From positions 1 to 64,000 of the forward strand of contig QCCB01000002.1 in NCBI GenBank assembly GCA_003278955.1: a stretch of 64,000 nucleotides of DNA, written 5' to 3'. The notes beneath the pieces were generated by a model that saw only the letters and a program-made list of their open reading frames with translations, made no database searches and was not told where the DNA came from. The stretch is from Prochlorococcus sp. AG-347-K10. Lineage in GTDB: Bacteria; Cyanobacteriota; Cyanobacteriia; PCC-6307; Cyanobiaceae. Positions 1-10,564 of this stretch are shown here, one piece after another (position 1 is the first letter of the stretch; each line of letters opens with the position of its first letter). The position numbers and the translations under genes are program-made.

Positions 1-389
1 AAGCTGAAATTGCAAAAACTAAGTTATTAAGAAAATGGCATTTCTTGATGGAGAAAGAAAATATCGCTCAATTAACTGAATCAGATAGATTTGCATTACA
101 TAAAGAATTAGAGACTTTTCTTCCAGTTTTTATTTTTCATTTACCTCAAAACTTACGATTAAATTGGCTTAGTAGATGGCGTGACGGTGATGATAAATTA
201 TTTCATCCTTCAAACTTACTTGATGGTGACGTAATCAAAAAAAAATTAAAAATAAACGATGGGCCTATCTTAGGAGAGCTTTTACAGTATCTTTCTAAGG
301 AACTTGCATATCAAAGATTAAATAATTTTGATGAAGCTATTTATAAAGCAAAGCGATGGATTGAACAAAATGCACCAAAATGTGATTAA
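1..389 (+). CDS. CCA-adding enzyme / poly(A) polymerase family, C-terminal part
   Basis: The reading frame is open from base 3 with no stop, so the gene begins before the window; the ATG at 45 is probably internal. What remains is a helical C-terminal domain. It has the pattern HPSNLLDGD, then GPILGELL, then a final helix with AKRWIE, which is typical of the tail of class II tRNA nucleotidyltransferases that add or repair the 3' CCA of tRNA. The catalytic head is outside the window, so CCA-adding versus A-adding activity cannot be told. It is followed 58 bp later by an RNA-binding protein on the same strand. Confidence 0.7.
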   Translation, partial: AEIAKTKLLRKWHFLMEKENIAQLTESDRFALHKELETFLPVFIFHLPQNLRLNWLSRWRDGDDKLFHPSNLLDGDVIKKKLKINDGPILGELLQYLSKELAYQRLNNFDEAIYKAKRWIEQNAPKCD

Positions 390-447
390 ATACACATAGC
401 TTAGTTTTGTCTAGAAATTCAGACTTCAAAATCATTTTTAAAAATTT

Positions 448-867
448 ATGAGCATTCGCATTTACATTGGCAATTTACCACAAGGATTTAATCCAAAAGA
501 ATTTGATACACTTTTAAAGTCAGTTTCTGATTCTATTAGATTTAAAGCAGTTCTAGATAAGGAAACTAAGGAATCCAGGGGGTTTGGTTTCGCGACAGCT
601 AATAATGAAGATAATGCTAATTTATTAATTCAAAAGTTAAACGGTTTCGAATTCAATGGCTCTAAATTAAGAGTAGAGCTATCAGAAAAAAAAGATTCTG
701 CTTCAAACAAAAGAAATAGTGGAAAATTAAACAAAAATAAGAAAAGGAAAGATTTTAAGAAAATTGTTCATAGTGATGCGCCTAACCTCGAAGCTCCTGA
801 TCCAAGATGGGCTGGAGAATTATCTAAATTGAAAGATTTGTTGGCAAATCAGAAGGCGCCTGCCTAG
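448..867 (+). CDS. RRM-type RNA-binding protein
   Basis: A 139-residue protein with one RNA recognition motif at about residues 3-80. RNP2 is IYIGNL (5-10) and RNP1 is RGFGFATA (44-51), both with the aromatic residues that stack on RNA. A lysine-rich linker (about 84-106) and a short tail ending in a predicted helix follow. Cyanobacterial Rbp proteins of this size bind single-stranded RNA and are often linked to cold or mRNA localisation; the exact target here is unknown. The RRM is intact and the start ATG is well placed. It converges on crtB with a 7-bp gap. Confidence 0.88.
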   Translation: MSIRIYIGNLPQGFNPKEFDTLLKSVSDSIRFKAVLDKETKESRGFGFATANNEDNANLLIQKLNGFEFNGSKLRVELSEKKDSASNKRNSGKLNKNKKRKDFKKIVHSDAPNLEAPDPRWAGELSKLKDLLANQKAPA

Positions 868-874
868 TTACTTA

Positions 875-1702
875 TTACTTAATTCGAGAAATTAAAAAAG
901 ATATTGGAATTTCAAGAGCTTTGACTGAATTTTTTACAAAAGCTCTATTGTTAAAAACATCATAATCTAGTCTTTCAATAGAATCTAATATTCCTCTGTA
1001 AAGACGTAAAGACGTCCATACTGGCCATCTTGCGTCAGAAGATAGCCACTTGATACCATCCTCAGACTTTTGGAACCATTCGCGGGCCCTTGTTAATTGA
1101 AAATTCATGAGTAATTTCCACTGCTTGTTTATTTTTCCTTGTAAAAGTTCTTCTTCAGAATAATTAAATTTTTCAATATCCTCTTGTGGTAGATAAATTC
1201 TTCCTCTCTGTCTATCTTCTCCTACATCCCTCAATATATTTGTTAATTGATTTGCTATTCCAAGAGCTATAGCTGCTTCGGAGGGGTCCGGCATGGCACT
1301 CCATGGGGCTGATGTATAAGCGCTGTCAATCCCCATCACATTTTGAGTCATTAATCCAACAGTCCCTGCAACTCTATAACAATAGAGTTTTAATTCATTA
1401 AAATCTTTGTATCTAAATTTATTCAGATCCATTCTCTGGCCATCTATCATGTCTAGATAAGGTTGAATACTTTGTGGATATTTCTCGATCGTATCTAATA
1501 GAACTGAGTCTAATTCAGATTTAATATTCCCTTTAAATACATTTTTAGTATTTTCTTCCCATTCATCAAGGTTATCTGAAAGCTCATCTTTCGATTTAGT
1601 TGAGGCTTCTACGCTATCCATTATTTCATCTGTTCTTCTACACCACACATAAATAGCCCAAATAGCTTTTCTCTTTTCTTGAGGTAATAGTAGAGTTCCC
1701 AA
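875..1702 (-). CDS. crtB: Phytoene synthase, lacking its N-terminus
   Basis: Condenses two geranylgeranyl diphosphates to phytoene, the first committed step of carotenoid synthesis. Both Mg-diphosphate binding motifs are present: DEIMD (residues 25-29) and DVGED (159-163). The TTG at 1702 encodes the leucine of the family's conserved TFYLGTLLLP stretch, so it is unlikely to be the true start. The frame stays open only to 1729 (sequence ...QWAKTFYLG) and then meets a stop; no ATG or GTG is available. Full-length cyanobacterial enzymes are about 300 residues, so about 25-30 N-terminal residues are missing. The break coincides with the end of the truncated ndhM. In relatives pds lies directly upstream on the same strand. 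Confidence 0.85.
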   Translation of the reverse strand: MGTLLLPQEKRKAIWAIYVWCRRTDEIMDSVEASTKSKDELSDNLDEWEENTKNVFKGNIKSELDSVLLDTIEKYPQSIQPYLDMIDGQRMDLNKFRYKDFNELKLYCYRVAGTVGLMTQNVMGIDSAYTSAPWSAMPDPSEAAIALGIANQLTNILRDVGEDRQRGRIYLPQEDIEKFNYSEEELLQGKINKQWKLLMNFQLTRAREWFQKSEDGIKWLSSDARWPVWTSLRLYRGILDSIERLDYDVFNNRAFVKNSVKALEIPISFLISRIK

Positions 1703-1712
1703 GTAAAAGGTT

Positions 1713-2036
1713 TTAGCCCATTGAATAATTCATAACTCTACAATCAGGGTTATAACTTAACTGACCATTTTGAAGCAAGAATTTAATTAAACCCTCGATT
1801 TCTGATCCTATTTTTCGAAGTTCATAATCATCTAAATTCTTTCCTGCTCTCTCTTTTATTAATTCACTGAATTTTTCATTTATTTTGTTTAAAGAATCTT
1901 TGTTCCAAATAAATTCGTTATCGGGATCTAAATCAAGAGTAAGTTTGTTGGGATGAAACTTTAATTCTTCATCTACCACTTCGGCAGTAAAGATTCTTAC
2001 ATGTCTTGTAGTCGATTTTAAAAGCATTTTTTCCAT
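1713..2036 (-). CDS. ndhM: NDH-1 subunit M, missing its last residues
   Basis: A cyanobacteria- and plastid-specific subunit of the thylakoid NDH-1 complex, which serves cyclic electron flow and respiration. The 107 residues match the NdhM family up to ...CRVMNYSMG, then run into a TAA created at a junction with crtB sequence. The expected remaining residues (LPKTNEVL, stop) are found in the opposite orientation at 3382-3408. Restoring them gives 115 residues, my recollection of the family's usual length. The start at 2036 is an ATG 89 bp from the divergent pds start. Identification is strong; the broken end is directly visible. Confidence 0.85.
   Translation of the reverse strand: MEKMLLKSTTRHVRIFTAEVVDEELKFHPNKLTLDLDPDNEFIWNKDSLNKINEKFSELIKERAGKNLDDYELRKIGSEIEGLIKFLLQNGQLSYNPDCRVMNYSMG
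1717..1739 (-). repeat. 23-bp inverted repeat, left copy
   Basis: Read on the minus strand this runs from AGAGTTATG to TTCAATGGG and matches 3358-3380 on the plus strand at all 23 positions. Matching stops at both ends (T versus A upstream, C versus T downstream). It is part of the ndhM coding sequence, encoding VMNYSMG, and lies at the ndhM/crtB junction. Confidence 0.95.
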
Positions 2037-2107
2037 AATTTTAAGAAATAATCAACGAAAAAAACTATTATGTTCTAACTTTAATGTAGCTTATTAGTAA
2101 GTGTTAA

Positions 2108-3404
<1,297 letters not shown>

Positions 3405-3408
<4 letters not shown>

Positions 3409-4028
3409 ATAGATCATCCTCAAATAGAAGGCCACGGAGAGGCGCAAATAGAGGTTACTATCCTCCAAATCAAAGAGACACTGATTCGTATGGCCAAAGA
3501 AACAATAGATTGCCTGCTTCTTCTGAACAAAAGATCAACTTTAGTACAGGAACCATTGCTGTACTTGCTGGAGTACTAATCTTAGGAGTTGGTATTGGGA
3601 GCGCTATTACCAGTACAACAGATGGCGGGCAGGGAAATATAGCAAGTCAACAACAATTAGATATGGCTGTCCCAGACCCTGAATTTTGCAGACAATGGGG
3701 AGCTAGTGCCTTTGTCATTGATGTTGAAATGTATACGACTCTAAATCCATCTACGAGTTTTGTAACGCAACCAGCTCTTCAGCCTGGGTGTGTAATTAGA
3801 AGGGAGAATTGGACAGTGTTACAAAAACAAGGCGCAATTAGTAATGAAGATGTAAGAGAATGTAAGCAAAGGATGAATACTTTTGCTTATATTGGTTCTA
3901 TAAGAGATAAGCCAATAGTTAAGTGCGTTTATCAGACTGATGTAAATGAAAATAAATTTATAATAAAAGGTGATGGACAAGCCGAAGACGGAGGGGTAGG
4001 TATTAACAAAGAAGCAATTCAGTTTTGA
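3405..4028 (+). CDS. DUF3172 family membrane-anchored protein
   Basis: A 207-residue cyanobacterial protein of unknown function. The first 45 residues are basic, polar and low in complexity (RRPRRGANRGYYPP). One hydrophobic segment follows at about 47-68 (TGTIAVLAGVLILGVGIGSA), then a soluble domain with four cysteines. I recognise the layout as DUF3172. Start is GTG, overlapping the ndhM stop by 2 bases, which suggests it was translated together with ndhM. The soluble part probably faces the lumen or periplasm, but topology is inferred. Confidence 0.78.
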
Positions 4029-4034
4029 TCAAAA

Positions 4035-4979
4035 TTATATATACCTCAAAGGGCTTTCTAAGCTAGCAAATTGTGGAAGAATGTTTTTCTTGAATACTTC
4101 TGATGCTCTTGATGTATATCTTGATGGATTAGTAATTAATTTAAGTTCTCTTTTAACCTCTAAATCAGCAACGAATGCTTTGTGGATTGTTCCAGCCGAT
4201 AATTCTCTTTCAATAGAAACAACAGGCAAAAAGGAAGCTCCTAAACCTGATTGAACTGCATTTTTGATTGCTTCAAGAGAGTTAAGTTCCATCTCGATTT
4301 TTAATCTTTGAATATCAAGCCCAGAATCTTGAAGAAGTTTGTCAACAACTTTTCTTGTTGTAGATTGTGAGTCTAGTGTTACAAAATTTAATTTGTATAA
4401 GTCTTCTTTTAAAAGCTCTTTTTTGTTCGACAGTGGATGTTTAGATGGTAAAACTAATGCTAATTCATCAGTAGCATATGGGATTACTTGTAGCAAATTT
4501 TCCAAATCTCCTGGTAATTGTCCGCCAATAATGGCTAAGTCAATTTGTCCATTGGCGACACTCCAACCAGTTCTTCTAGTACTATGTACTTGAAGTTGAA
4601 CGGATACATCAGGGTATTTTTGTCTGAATAGTCCTATCATTCTCGGCATTAAATAGGTACCGGTTGTTTGGCTAGCTCCAATGACAAGGGTTCCGCCTTT
4701 TAAGCTATTTAAATCTTCAATAGCTTTGCAAGCTTCGTCGCATTGATTTAAAATTCGTTCACAATATTCAAGTAATAGTCTCCCTGCTTCAGTCAATAGA
4801 GCCTTCCTACCACCTCTGTCGAAAATTGTGATTTCAAGTTGTTTTTCTAAATTTTGTATTTGCAAACTCACTGCAGGTTGGGTGACATATAATATATCTG
4901 CAGCTTTTTTAAAACTTCCTTGAGCTGCTATAGCTTTTAGTATTCTTAATTGGTCGAGTGTAAATGGCAATTCTGGCAT
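4035..4979 (-). CDS. rbcR: LysR-type regulator RbcR
   Basis: A 314-residue LysR-family transcription factor. A winged helix-turn-helix at about residues 7-65 contains [22 protein letters not shown]; an effector-binding domain covers about 93-300. Size, sequence and position next to ndhF/ndhD fit RbcR/NdhR-type regulators of carbon fixation and NDH-1 genes, which sense metabolites such as 2-phosphoglycolate or ribulose bisphosphate. It is divergent from the NnrU-like gene and ndhF, with an 82-bp gap holding two small inverted repeats. The regulated genes here are inferred from position. Confidence 0.87.
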   Translation of the reverse strand: MPELPFTLDQLRILKAIAAQGSFKKAADILYVTQPAVSLQIQNLEKQLEITIFDRGGRKALLTEAGRLLLEYCERILNQCDEACKAIEDLNSLKGGTLVIGASQTTGTYLMPRMIGLFRQKYPDVSVQLQVHSTRRTGWSVANGQIDLAIIGGQLPGDLENLLQVIPYATDELALVLPSKHPLSNKKELLKEDLYKLNFVTLDSQSTTRKVVDKLLQDSGLDIQRLKIEMELNSLEAIKNAVQSGLGASFLPVVSIERELSAGTIHKAFVADLEVKRELKLITNPSRYTSRASEVFKKNILPQFASLESPLRYI

Positions 4980-5009
4980 TTATTATGCCTACAATTACTT
5001 ATAATTCTA

Positions 5010-5035
5010 ATGCTTAGGAGCATTCTTGTTAAGAA
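5010..5035. promoter_or_regulatory. Paired inverted repeats in the rbcR divergent promoter region
   Basis: Two abutting dyads lie between rbcR and the next gene: ATGCT-N4-AGCAT (5010-5023) and TTCTT-N3-AAGAA (5023-5035). LysR regulators usually bind dyads in their own divergent promoter. Short AT-rich dyads occur often by chance in this genome, so this is only a candidate operator. Confidence 0.3.
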
Positions 5036-5061
5036 CAAAAATTATTTGAATACCTAAATAT

Positions 5062-5790
5062 ATGGAGACTCATAAAACTTCTCTAATAATCTTACTTTTG
5101 ATTTTGATTTTTGCCGTAATTCATAGTGGCGGAGCCGCCTTAAGAATCAAGGCAGAATCTATTATGGGTCCAAGGTTATGGCGGTTATGTTTTGTTTTTT
5201 TAAGTTTGCCATCTGCAGTAATCTTGATTAGTTATTTTTTAGCTCATAGATATGACGGAATTAGATTATGGAATTTACAGGGTAATAATTTCGTTTTTAT
5301 GATGGTTTGGATCTTAACTGCAATAAGTTTTTTATTTTTATATCCCGCTACTTACAATTTGCTAGAAATTCCTTCGGTTTTAAAACCTAAAGTAAGAATC
5401 TATGGAACTGGGATAATGCGAATCACAAGACATCCACAAGCATTTGGTCAGATAATTTGGTGTTTTGCCCATACTTTATGGATTGGTACATCATTCACAT
5501 TAGTAACTTCTATTGGCTTAGTTTTGCATCATCTTTTTGCAATCTGGCATGGCGATAAGAGATTAGCAAATAGATTTGGAGAAGAATTTGAAAATTTTAA
5601 AAAAAATACCTCCATAATCCCCTTCATGGCAATACTTGAGGGGAGGCAAGAATTTAAGATTAAAGAATTTTTTAAGTTATCTCAATTTGGTATAGTAATT
5701 GCAATATGCGTACTTTGGTGGTCTCATCAATATATAAATATTGCCGTGAAAACATTTAATTCATCATTTTTGTCTGAATTTTTCAATTGA
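5062..5790 (+). CDS. NnrU family integral membrane protein
   Basis: A 242-residue hydrophobic protein with about six membrane segments. It contains the conserved segment GIMRITRHPQAFGQIIWCFAH, characteristic of NnrU and related isoprenylcysteine methyltransferase-like membrane proteins. NnrU was named from denitrifiers, but photosynthetic members, including plant 15-cis-zeta-carotene isomerase (Z-ISO), are homologous. A carotenoid role is therefore possible here, near crtB and pds, but not proven. It is followed 33 bp later by ndhF on the same strand. Confidence 0.75.
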   Translation: METHKTSLIILLLILIFAVIHSGGAALRIKAESIMGPRLWRLCFVFLSLPSAVILISYFLAHRYDGIRLWNLQGNNFVFMMVWILTAISFLFLYPATYNLLEIPSVLKPKVRIYGTGIMRITRHPQAFGQIIWCFAHTLWIGTSFTLVTSIGLVLHHLFAIWHGDKRLANRFGEEFENFKKNTSIIPFMAILEGRQEFKIKEFFKLSQFGIVIAICVLWWSHQYINIAVKTFNSSFLSEFFN

Positions 5791-5823
5791 CAGTTTAAAA
5801 TCAAAATATAACTTCTTTAAAAA

Positions 5824-7845
5824 ATGCCACAAGCTTCAGAAATTGCCTGGTTAATACCCGTTTTCCCTCTTATTGGAGCAGTGCTTTCTGGCTTGGGACT
5901 AATAAGCATCAACAATAAAATTAATAATTCAAGAGAAATTGTTTCTGTAGGTCTGATTTCTTTCGTAGGAATTTCTGCGGTAATTAGTTATAAAGCTTTA
6001 ATTGAACAAGTTAATGGTTATCAATCAGTAGAAAAATTATTTGTATGGGCCAATGCTGGGGATTTCACAATCCCAATGGGATTTGTTCTTGATCCTCTAG
6101 GGAGTGTAATGCTTGCTTTAGTAACTACAATAACCTTGCTGGTAATGATTTACTCTCATGGTTATATGGCGCATGATAAAGGTTATGTCAGATTTTTTAC
6201 ATATTTAGCTTTATTTAGTAGTTCAATGATGGGATTAATAGTTAGTCCGAATTTATTAGAAATTTATGTTTTTTGGGAATTAGTTGGGATGTGTTCTTAT
6301 TTATTGGTTGGTTTTTGGTATGACAGGGATGGCGCTGCACACGCTGCGCAAAAAGCATTTGTTGTTAATAGAGTGGGAGACTTTGGTTTATTACTAGGAA
6401 TTCTTGGCCTATTTTGGGCAACAAATAGTTTTGATTTCAATGAAATAGCTACTGGAATTTCTCAATCAATATCTGACAATTCGATACCCATTTGGGCTGC
6501 TTTATTACTTTGTTTTTTGGTTTTTTTGGGACCAATGGCTAAATCTGCTCAGTTTCCTCTGCATGTGTGGTTACCTGATGCGATGGAAGGCCCTACACCT
6601 ATTTCTGCACTGATCCATGCTGCAACAATGGTTGCAGCAGGAATATTTCTTGTAGCAAGACTTCAACCTTTGTATTCAATATTCCCATCGATTCAGTTCA
6701 TTATTGCTTTAGTTGGCACCATTACTTGTTTTTTAGGAGCTTCTATAGCTTTGACCCAAATGGATTTAAAAAAAGGTTTAGCATATAGTACAGTTTCTCA
6801 GCTTGGGTATATGATGCTCGCAATGGGTTGTGGAGCACCAGTAGCAGGGATTTTTCATTTAGTAACTCATGCTTGCTTTAAAGCAATGCTATTTTTGGGA
6901 TCTGGTTCAGTAATACACGCTATGGAAGAAGTAGTTGGCCATCAGCCTGTATTAGCTCAAGATATGAGATTAATGGGCGGTTTAAGAAAAAAAATGCCAT
7001 TTACATCAACAACATTTTTAATAGGTTGTGTAGCAATTAGTGGAATTCCCCCGTTGGCAGGTTTTTGGAGTAAAGATGAAATACTCGGAAATGCTTTTAT
7101 ATCATTTCCAGCTTTTTGGTTCGTAGGACTTCTAACGGCTGGTATGACTGCTTTTTATATGTTTAGGCTTTATTTCTTGACATTTGAAGGAGATTTCAGA
7201 GGGGAGAATAAAGAATTGCAAAAAGAGCTTTTAACAGCCTCTAAAACAAAGCTAGATGAAGAAAATGAGGATGAGCATGAAGCACATGGCTCTATTCATG
7301 AGTCACCCTGGTCTATGACATTTCCCTTGGTATTTCTAGCCGTACCATCAGTAATTATCGGTTTTATGGGACTTCCATGGGATAGCAAAATTGCAAATTT
7401 ACTAGATCCTGAAGAAGCAGAGATTGCTTCAAAAACCTTCGAATTAAAAGAATTTTTGCCTTTAGCACTTGCTTCAGTACTTATTGCATCAGCTGGAATC
7501 ATAATTGCTTATCAGGCATATTTTGTGAAAAAAATTAATTTATCAGTTTTATTTGCCGAAAAGTTTCCTACTATTAACCAATTTTTATCCAATAAATGGT
7601 ATCTCGATGATATTAATGAAAAACTTTTTGTTAAGGGTAGTAGAAAACTTGCTAAAGAAGTTTTAGAGGTTGACTCTAAGGTTGTTGATGGCGTCGTAAA
7701 TCTTACTGGACTTGTAACTTTAGGTAGTGGAGAAGGTTTAAAATATTTTGAGACTGGTAGGGCTCAATTTTATGCACTTATTGTTTTTGGAGGTGTAATT
7801 TTACTAGTTGCTATATTTGGTTTTCAATCTCCTCAAGTATCTTAA
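5824..7845 (+). CDS. ndhF: NDH-1 subunit 5 (NdhF1)
   Basis: A 673-residue antiporter-like proton-pumping subunit of the photosynthetic NDH-1L complex. About 15-16 membrane helices are visible, with conserved charged residues in ELVGMCSYLLVGFW and the HVWLPDAMEGPTPISALIHAATMVAAG core. A hydrophilic loop rich in E and H (about 460-490) precedes the last helices, and a long amphipathic region leads to the C-terminal helix. Its close pairing with ndhD matches the NdhF1/NdhD1 module for respiration and cyclic flow rather than the CO2-uptake modules. Length is normal. Confidence 0.95.
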   Translation: MPQASEIAWLIPVFPLIGAVLSGLGLISINNKINNSREIVSVGLISFVGISAVISYKALIEQVNGYQSVEKLFVWANAGDFTIPMGFVLDPLGSVMLALVTTITLLVMIYSHGYMAHDKGYVRFFTYLALFSSSMMGLIVSPNLLEIYVFWELVGMCSYLLVGFWYDRDGAAHAAQKAFVVNRVGDFGLLLGILGLFWATNSFDFNEIATGISQSISDNSIPIWAALLLCFLVFLGPMAKSAQFPLHVWLPDAMEGPTPISALIHAATMVAAGIFLVARLQPLYSIFPSIQFIIALVGTITCFLGASIALTQMDLKKGLAYSTVSQLGYMMLAMGCGAPVAGIFHLVTHACFKAMLFLGSGSVIHAMEEVVGHQPVLAQDMRLMGGLRKKMPFTSTTFLIGCVAISGIPPLAGFWSKDEILGNAFISFPAFWFVGLLTAGMTAFYMFRLYFLTFEGDFRGENKELQKELLTASKTKLDEENEDEHEAHGSIHESPWSMTFPLVFLAVPSVIIGFMGLPWDSKIANLLDPEEAEIASKTFELKEFLPLALASVLIASAGIIIAYQAYFVKKINLSVLFAEKFPTINQFLSNKWYLDDINEKLFVKGSRKLAKEVLEVDSKVVDGVVNLTGLVTLGSGEGLKYFETGRAQFYALIVFGGVILLVAIFGFQSPQVS

Positions 7846-7930
7846 TTACAATTGTGTGTCTTCACTGTCCATTGGGGTGAAAAAATACAGAAAATTTCTA
7901 GACTTTATTTAAGATAAATTTCTTATTAAA

Positions 7931-9571
7931 TTGAGTACTTATTTTTATACACATTTTGCTACGCTAATGTTGGGAACTTTGGGAGCTGGATTGTCTAATT
8001 TTCCTTGGTTATCTGCTTCAATTTTATTCCCAATTGTTAGTGCATTTGTGATACCTTTTTTCCCAGATAAAGGGGATGGCAAAGAGGTCAGATGGTTTGC
8101 ATTATCTATTGCATTAATAACTTTTTTAATAACTGTTGGCTCATATATAAATGGCTTTGATATTAGTAATGAAAATGTTCAACTTAAAGAAAGCATTAGT
8201 TGGCTCCCCGATTTAGGTCTTACTTGGTCTGTTGGCGCTGATGGCATTTCTATGCCGTTAATATTATTGACTAGCTTTATAACTGCTTTAGCAGTTCTTG
8301 CTGCATGGCCAGTCAAGTTCAAACCAAAGTTATTTTTCTTTTTGATATTGGTTATGGATGGTGGGCAAATCGCTGTGTTTGCTGTACAAGATATGCTTTT
8401 ATTCTTTCTAACTTGGGAACTTGAGTTAATTCCTGTTTATTTATTACTGGCCATATGGGGTGGCAAAAATAGACAATATGCAGCAACAAAATTCATTATT
8501 TATACAGCTGGCAGTTCTATCTTCATTCTTCTTGCAGCGTTAGCAATGGGTTTCTATGGTACAGAAATTCCTAACTTTGAGTTTTCTCACCTAGCAGTTC
8601 AAGATTTTAGTCAAAAATTCCAAATTTTATGTTATGTAGGGCTTTTAATTGCATTTGGTGTCAAACTACCAATAGTACCTCTTCATACTTGGCTACCAGA
8701 TGCTCATGGAGAGGCTACAGCTCCTGTTCATATGCTTTTAGCAGGAATTTTATTGAAGATGGGAGGATATGCTCTTTTAAGATTTAATGCTCAATTATTA
8801 CCCGTTGCTCATGCTCAATTTGCCCCATTATTAATAGTTTTAGGGGTTGTTAATATAATTTATGCTGCATTAACTTCTTTTGCTCAAAGAAATCTTAAGA
8901 GAAAAATTGCATACAGTTCGATAAGTCATATGGGTTTTGTTCTTATTGGTATAGGGAGTTTCAGTAGCCTTGGAACAAGCGGAGCAATGCTGCAAATGGT
9001 TAGTCATGGATTAATAGGTGCAAGTTTATTTTTTCTTGTTGGTGCCACCTATGACAGAACAAAGACTCTTAAACTTGATGAAATGAGTGGTGTAGGACAA
9101 AAAATGAGAATTATGTTTGCTCTATGGACTGCTTGCTCCCTAGCTTCACTCGCTTTGCCTGGTATGAGTGGATTTGTTTCCGAATTGATGGTATTTACAG
9201 GATTTGTTACTGATGAAGTGTATACACTTCCCTTTAGGGTGGTTATGGCCTCTTTAGCTGCTATCGGTGTAATACTAACTCCTATTTATCTACTTTCAAT
9301 GTTACGAGAAATTTTCTTTGGTAAAGAAAATCCTAAATTAATCGAAGAACGAAAACTTATAGATGCAGAGCCAAGAGAAGTTTATATTATTGCTTGTTTA
9401 CTTTTACCGATTATTGGAATAGGTTTGTACCCAAGATTAGTTACTGAAAGCTACATTGCATCTATCAATACTTTGGTCGATCGAGATTTAACTGCAGTTA
9501 AAGGTGCTGTGAAAACAAATAGTTTTTTAGGAACTAAAACAAATGACATCATAAAAGCTCCAACAATATAA
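7931..9571 (+). CDS. ndhD: NDH-1 subunit 4 (NdhD1)
   Basis: An antiporter-like proton-pumping subunit of the NDH-1L membrane arm with about 14 helices. Conserved features are [18 protein letters not shown] and [21 protein letters not shown]. The longest frame starts at a TTG (7931), but the ATG at 7967 gives [15 protein letters not shown], which I think is the more likely start. It lies 85 bp after ndhF on the same strand and is probably co-transcribed. Length (546 or 534 residues) is normal. Confidence 0.94.
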   Translation: MSTYFYTHFATLMLGTLGAGLSNFPWLSASILFPIVSAFVIPFFPDKGDGKEVRWFALSIALITFLITVGSYINGFDISNENVQLKESISWLPDLGLTWSVGADGISMPLILLTSFITALAVLAAWPVKFKPKLFFFLILVMDGGQIAVFAVQDMLLFFLTWELELIPVYLLLAIWGGKNRQYAATKFIIYTAGSSIFILLAALAMGFYGTEIPNFEFSHLAVQDFSQKFQILCYVGLLIAFGVKLPIVPLHTWLPDAHGEATAPVHMLLAGILLKMGGYALLRFNAQLLPVAHAQFAPLLIVLGVVNIIYAALTSFAQRNLKRKIAYSSISHMGFVLIGIGSFSSLGTSGAMLQMVSHGLIGASLFFLVGATYDRTKTLKLDEMSGVGQKMRIMFALWTACSLASLALPGMSGFVSELMVFTGFVTDEVYTLPFRVVMASLAAIGVILTPIYLLSMLREIFFGKENPKLIEERKLIDAEPREVYIIACLLLPIIGIGLYPRLVTESYIASINTLVDRDLTAVKGAVKTNSFLGTKTNDIIKAPTI

Positions 9572-9695
9572 ATTTTATAAATTAATGCAATATTGTTTGG
9601 CATTAAATAAATTAAAAGATATCTTGTGAATAGATTTTATCTATCTCAAAATATCTTATTTCAATCCTATTGATAGGCAACAATTAGGCCCTAGA

Positions 9696-10517
9696 TTGTT
9701 GATTAAGTTTCTTCAAGACGCCGCAGGTAAAGGTGAGCTAGATCCATGGGATATTGATGTAATAAGTGTAATTGATAGTTTTTTAGAGCAATATTCACAT
9801 ACTTTTAATCAATCTTCAAATAGTCAAATCTCATATCATAAGGATTTAGCTGAGACCAGCGAAGCATTTTTTGCGGCTTCCGTACTTGTTAATCTTAAGG
9901 CTCAGGTTTTGGAATCTGATGTTTTCAAAGAAAATTCTTCCGATTTTGAAGATGAATTTGATTTGGATGATCAAGATTGGATTGATAAAGAATTTGATAT
10001 CCCAAAATATCCTGAAAAATATCTAAGGAGAAGATCAATTGCACAACCAATTCTTAAACGTACAACAACATTGGGAGAACTTGTAAGTCAGTTAGAATCC
10101 ATAGCAGAAATTATAGAAACCGAAGATCTTCTGCTCATGAAGAGAAAAAGAAATAAAAAATATTCTGATAAGGCTTTAATTTCTCAAGTAAAGTCATTAG
10201 CGCATCGCGAGAAACTTCCAGAAACCACAAAAGCATTAGGTAAATTCATTGAAGGATGGGAAAAAGCATTACAATGGACAGATTTTGAATATTTAGTAAA
10301 GAAATGGCAAACAGTAGTAAAAAATGATTTAGATAAAGATCGTTTGGGAGTTTTTTGGGCTTTGTTATTTTTATCATCTGAAGACAAAATTGAAATTAAA
10401 CAAATTAATTCCTTATATGGCCCAATTCAAATTAAAAGAATAATACCTGATGGTGGCTTAGCTCAATTGCCTATAGAAAATCTTGAGGTAAGTAATTCCT
10501 CTTCCTCGGCTGCTTAG
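9696..10517 (+). CDS. scpA: Segregation and condensation protein A
   Basis: Kleisin subunit that joins SMC and ScpB in the bacterial condensin. The N-terminal part has LLIKFLQDAAGKGELDPWDIDVISVID, the family's conserved SMC-contact region, and the C-terminus has the winged-helix pattern (VFWALLFLSSEDKIEIKQ). The middle is acidic and low in complexity (DFEDEFDLDDQDWIDKEFD). The start is unclear: TTG at 9696 is used here, while the frame stays open upstream to 9630 without an ATG. A GTG at 9626 is in another frame. Confidence 0.85.
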   Translation: MLIKFLQDAAGKGELDPWDIDVISVIDSFLEQYSHTFNQSSNSQISYHKDLAETSEAFFAASVLVNLKAQVLESDVFKENSSDFEDEFDLDDQDWIDKEFDIPKYPEKYLRRRSIAQPILKRTTTLGELVSQLESIAEIIETEDLLLMKRKRNKKYSDKALISQVKSLAHREKLPETTKALGKFIEGWEKALQWTDFEYLVKKWQTVVKNDLDKDRLGVFWALLFLSSEDKIEIKQINSLYGPIQIKRIIPDGGLAQLPIENLEVSNSSSSAA

Positions 10518-10564
10518 AAGCTTTATAGTCATAACGTATAATTTTAAAAAATGGTTTTGAATTT

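Noticed and set aside
9616..9625. Palindrome AAGATATCTT upstream of scpA
   Set aside because: Ten-base AT-rich palindrome without flanking structure or U-run; expected by chance at this composition.
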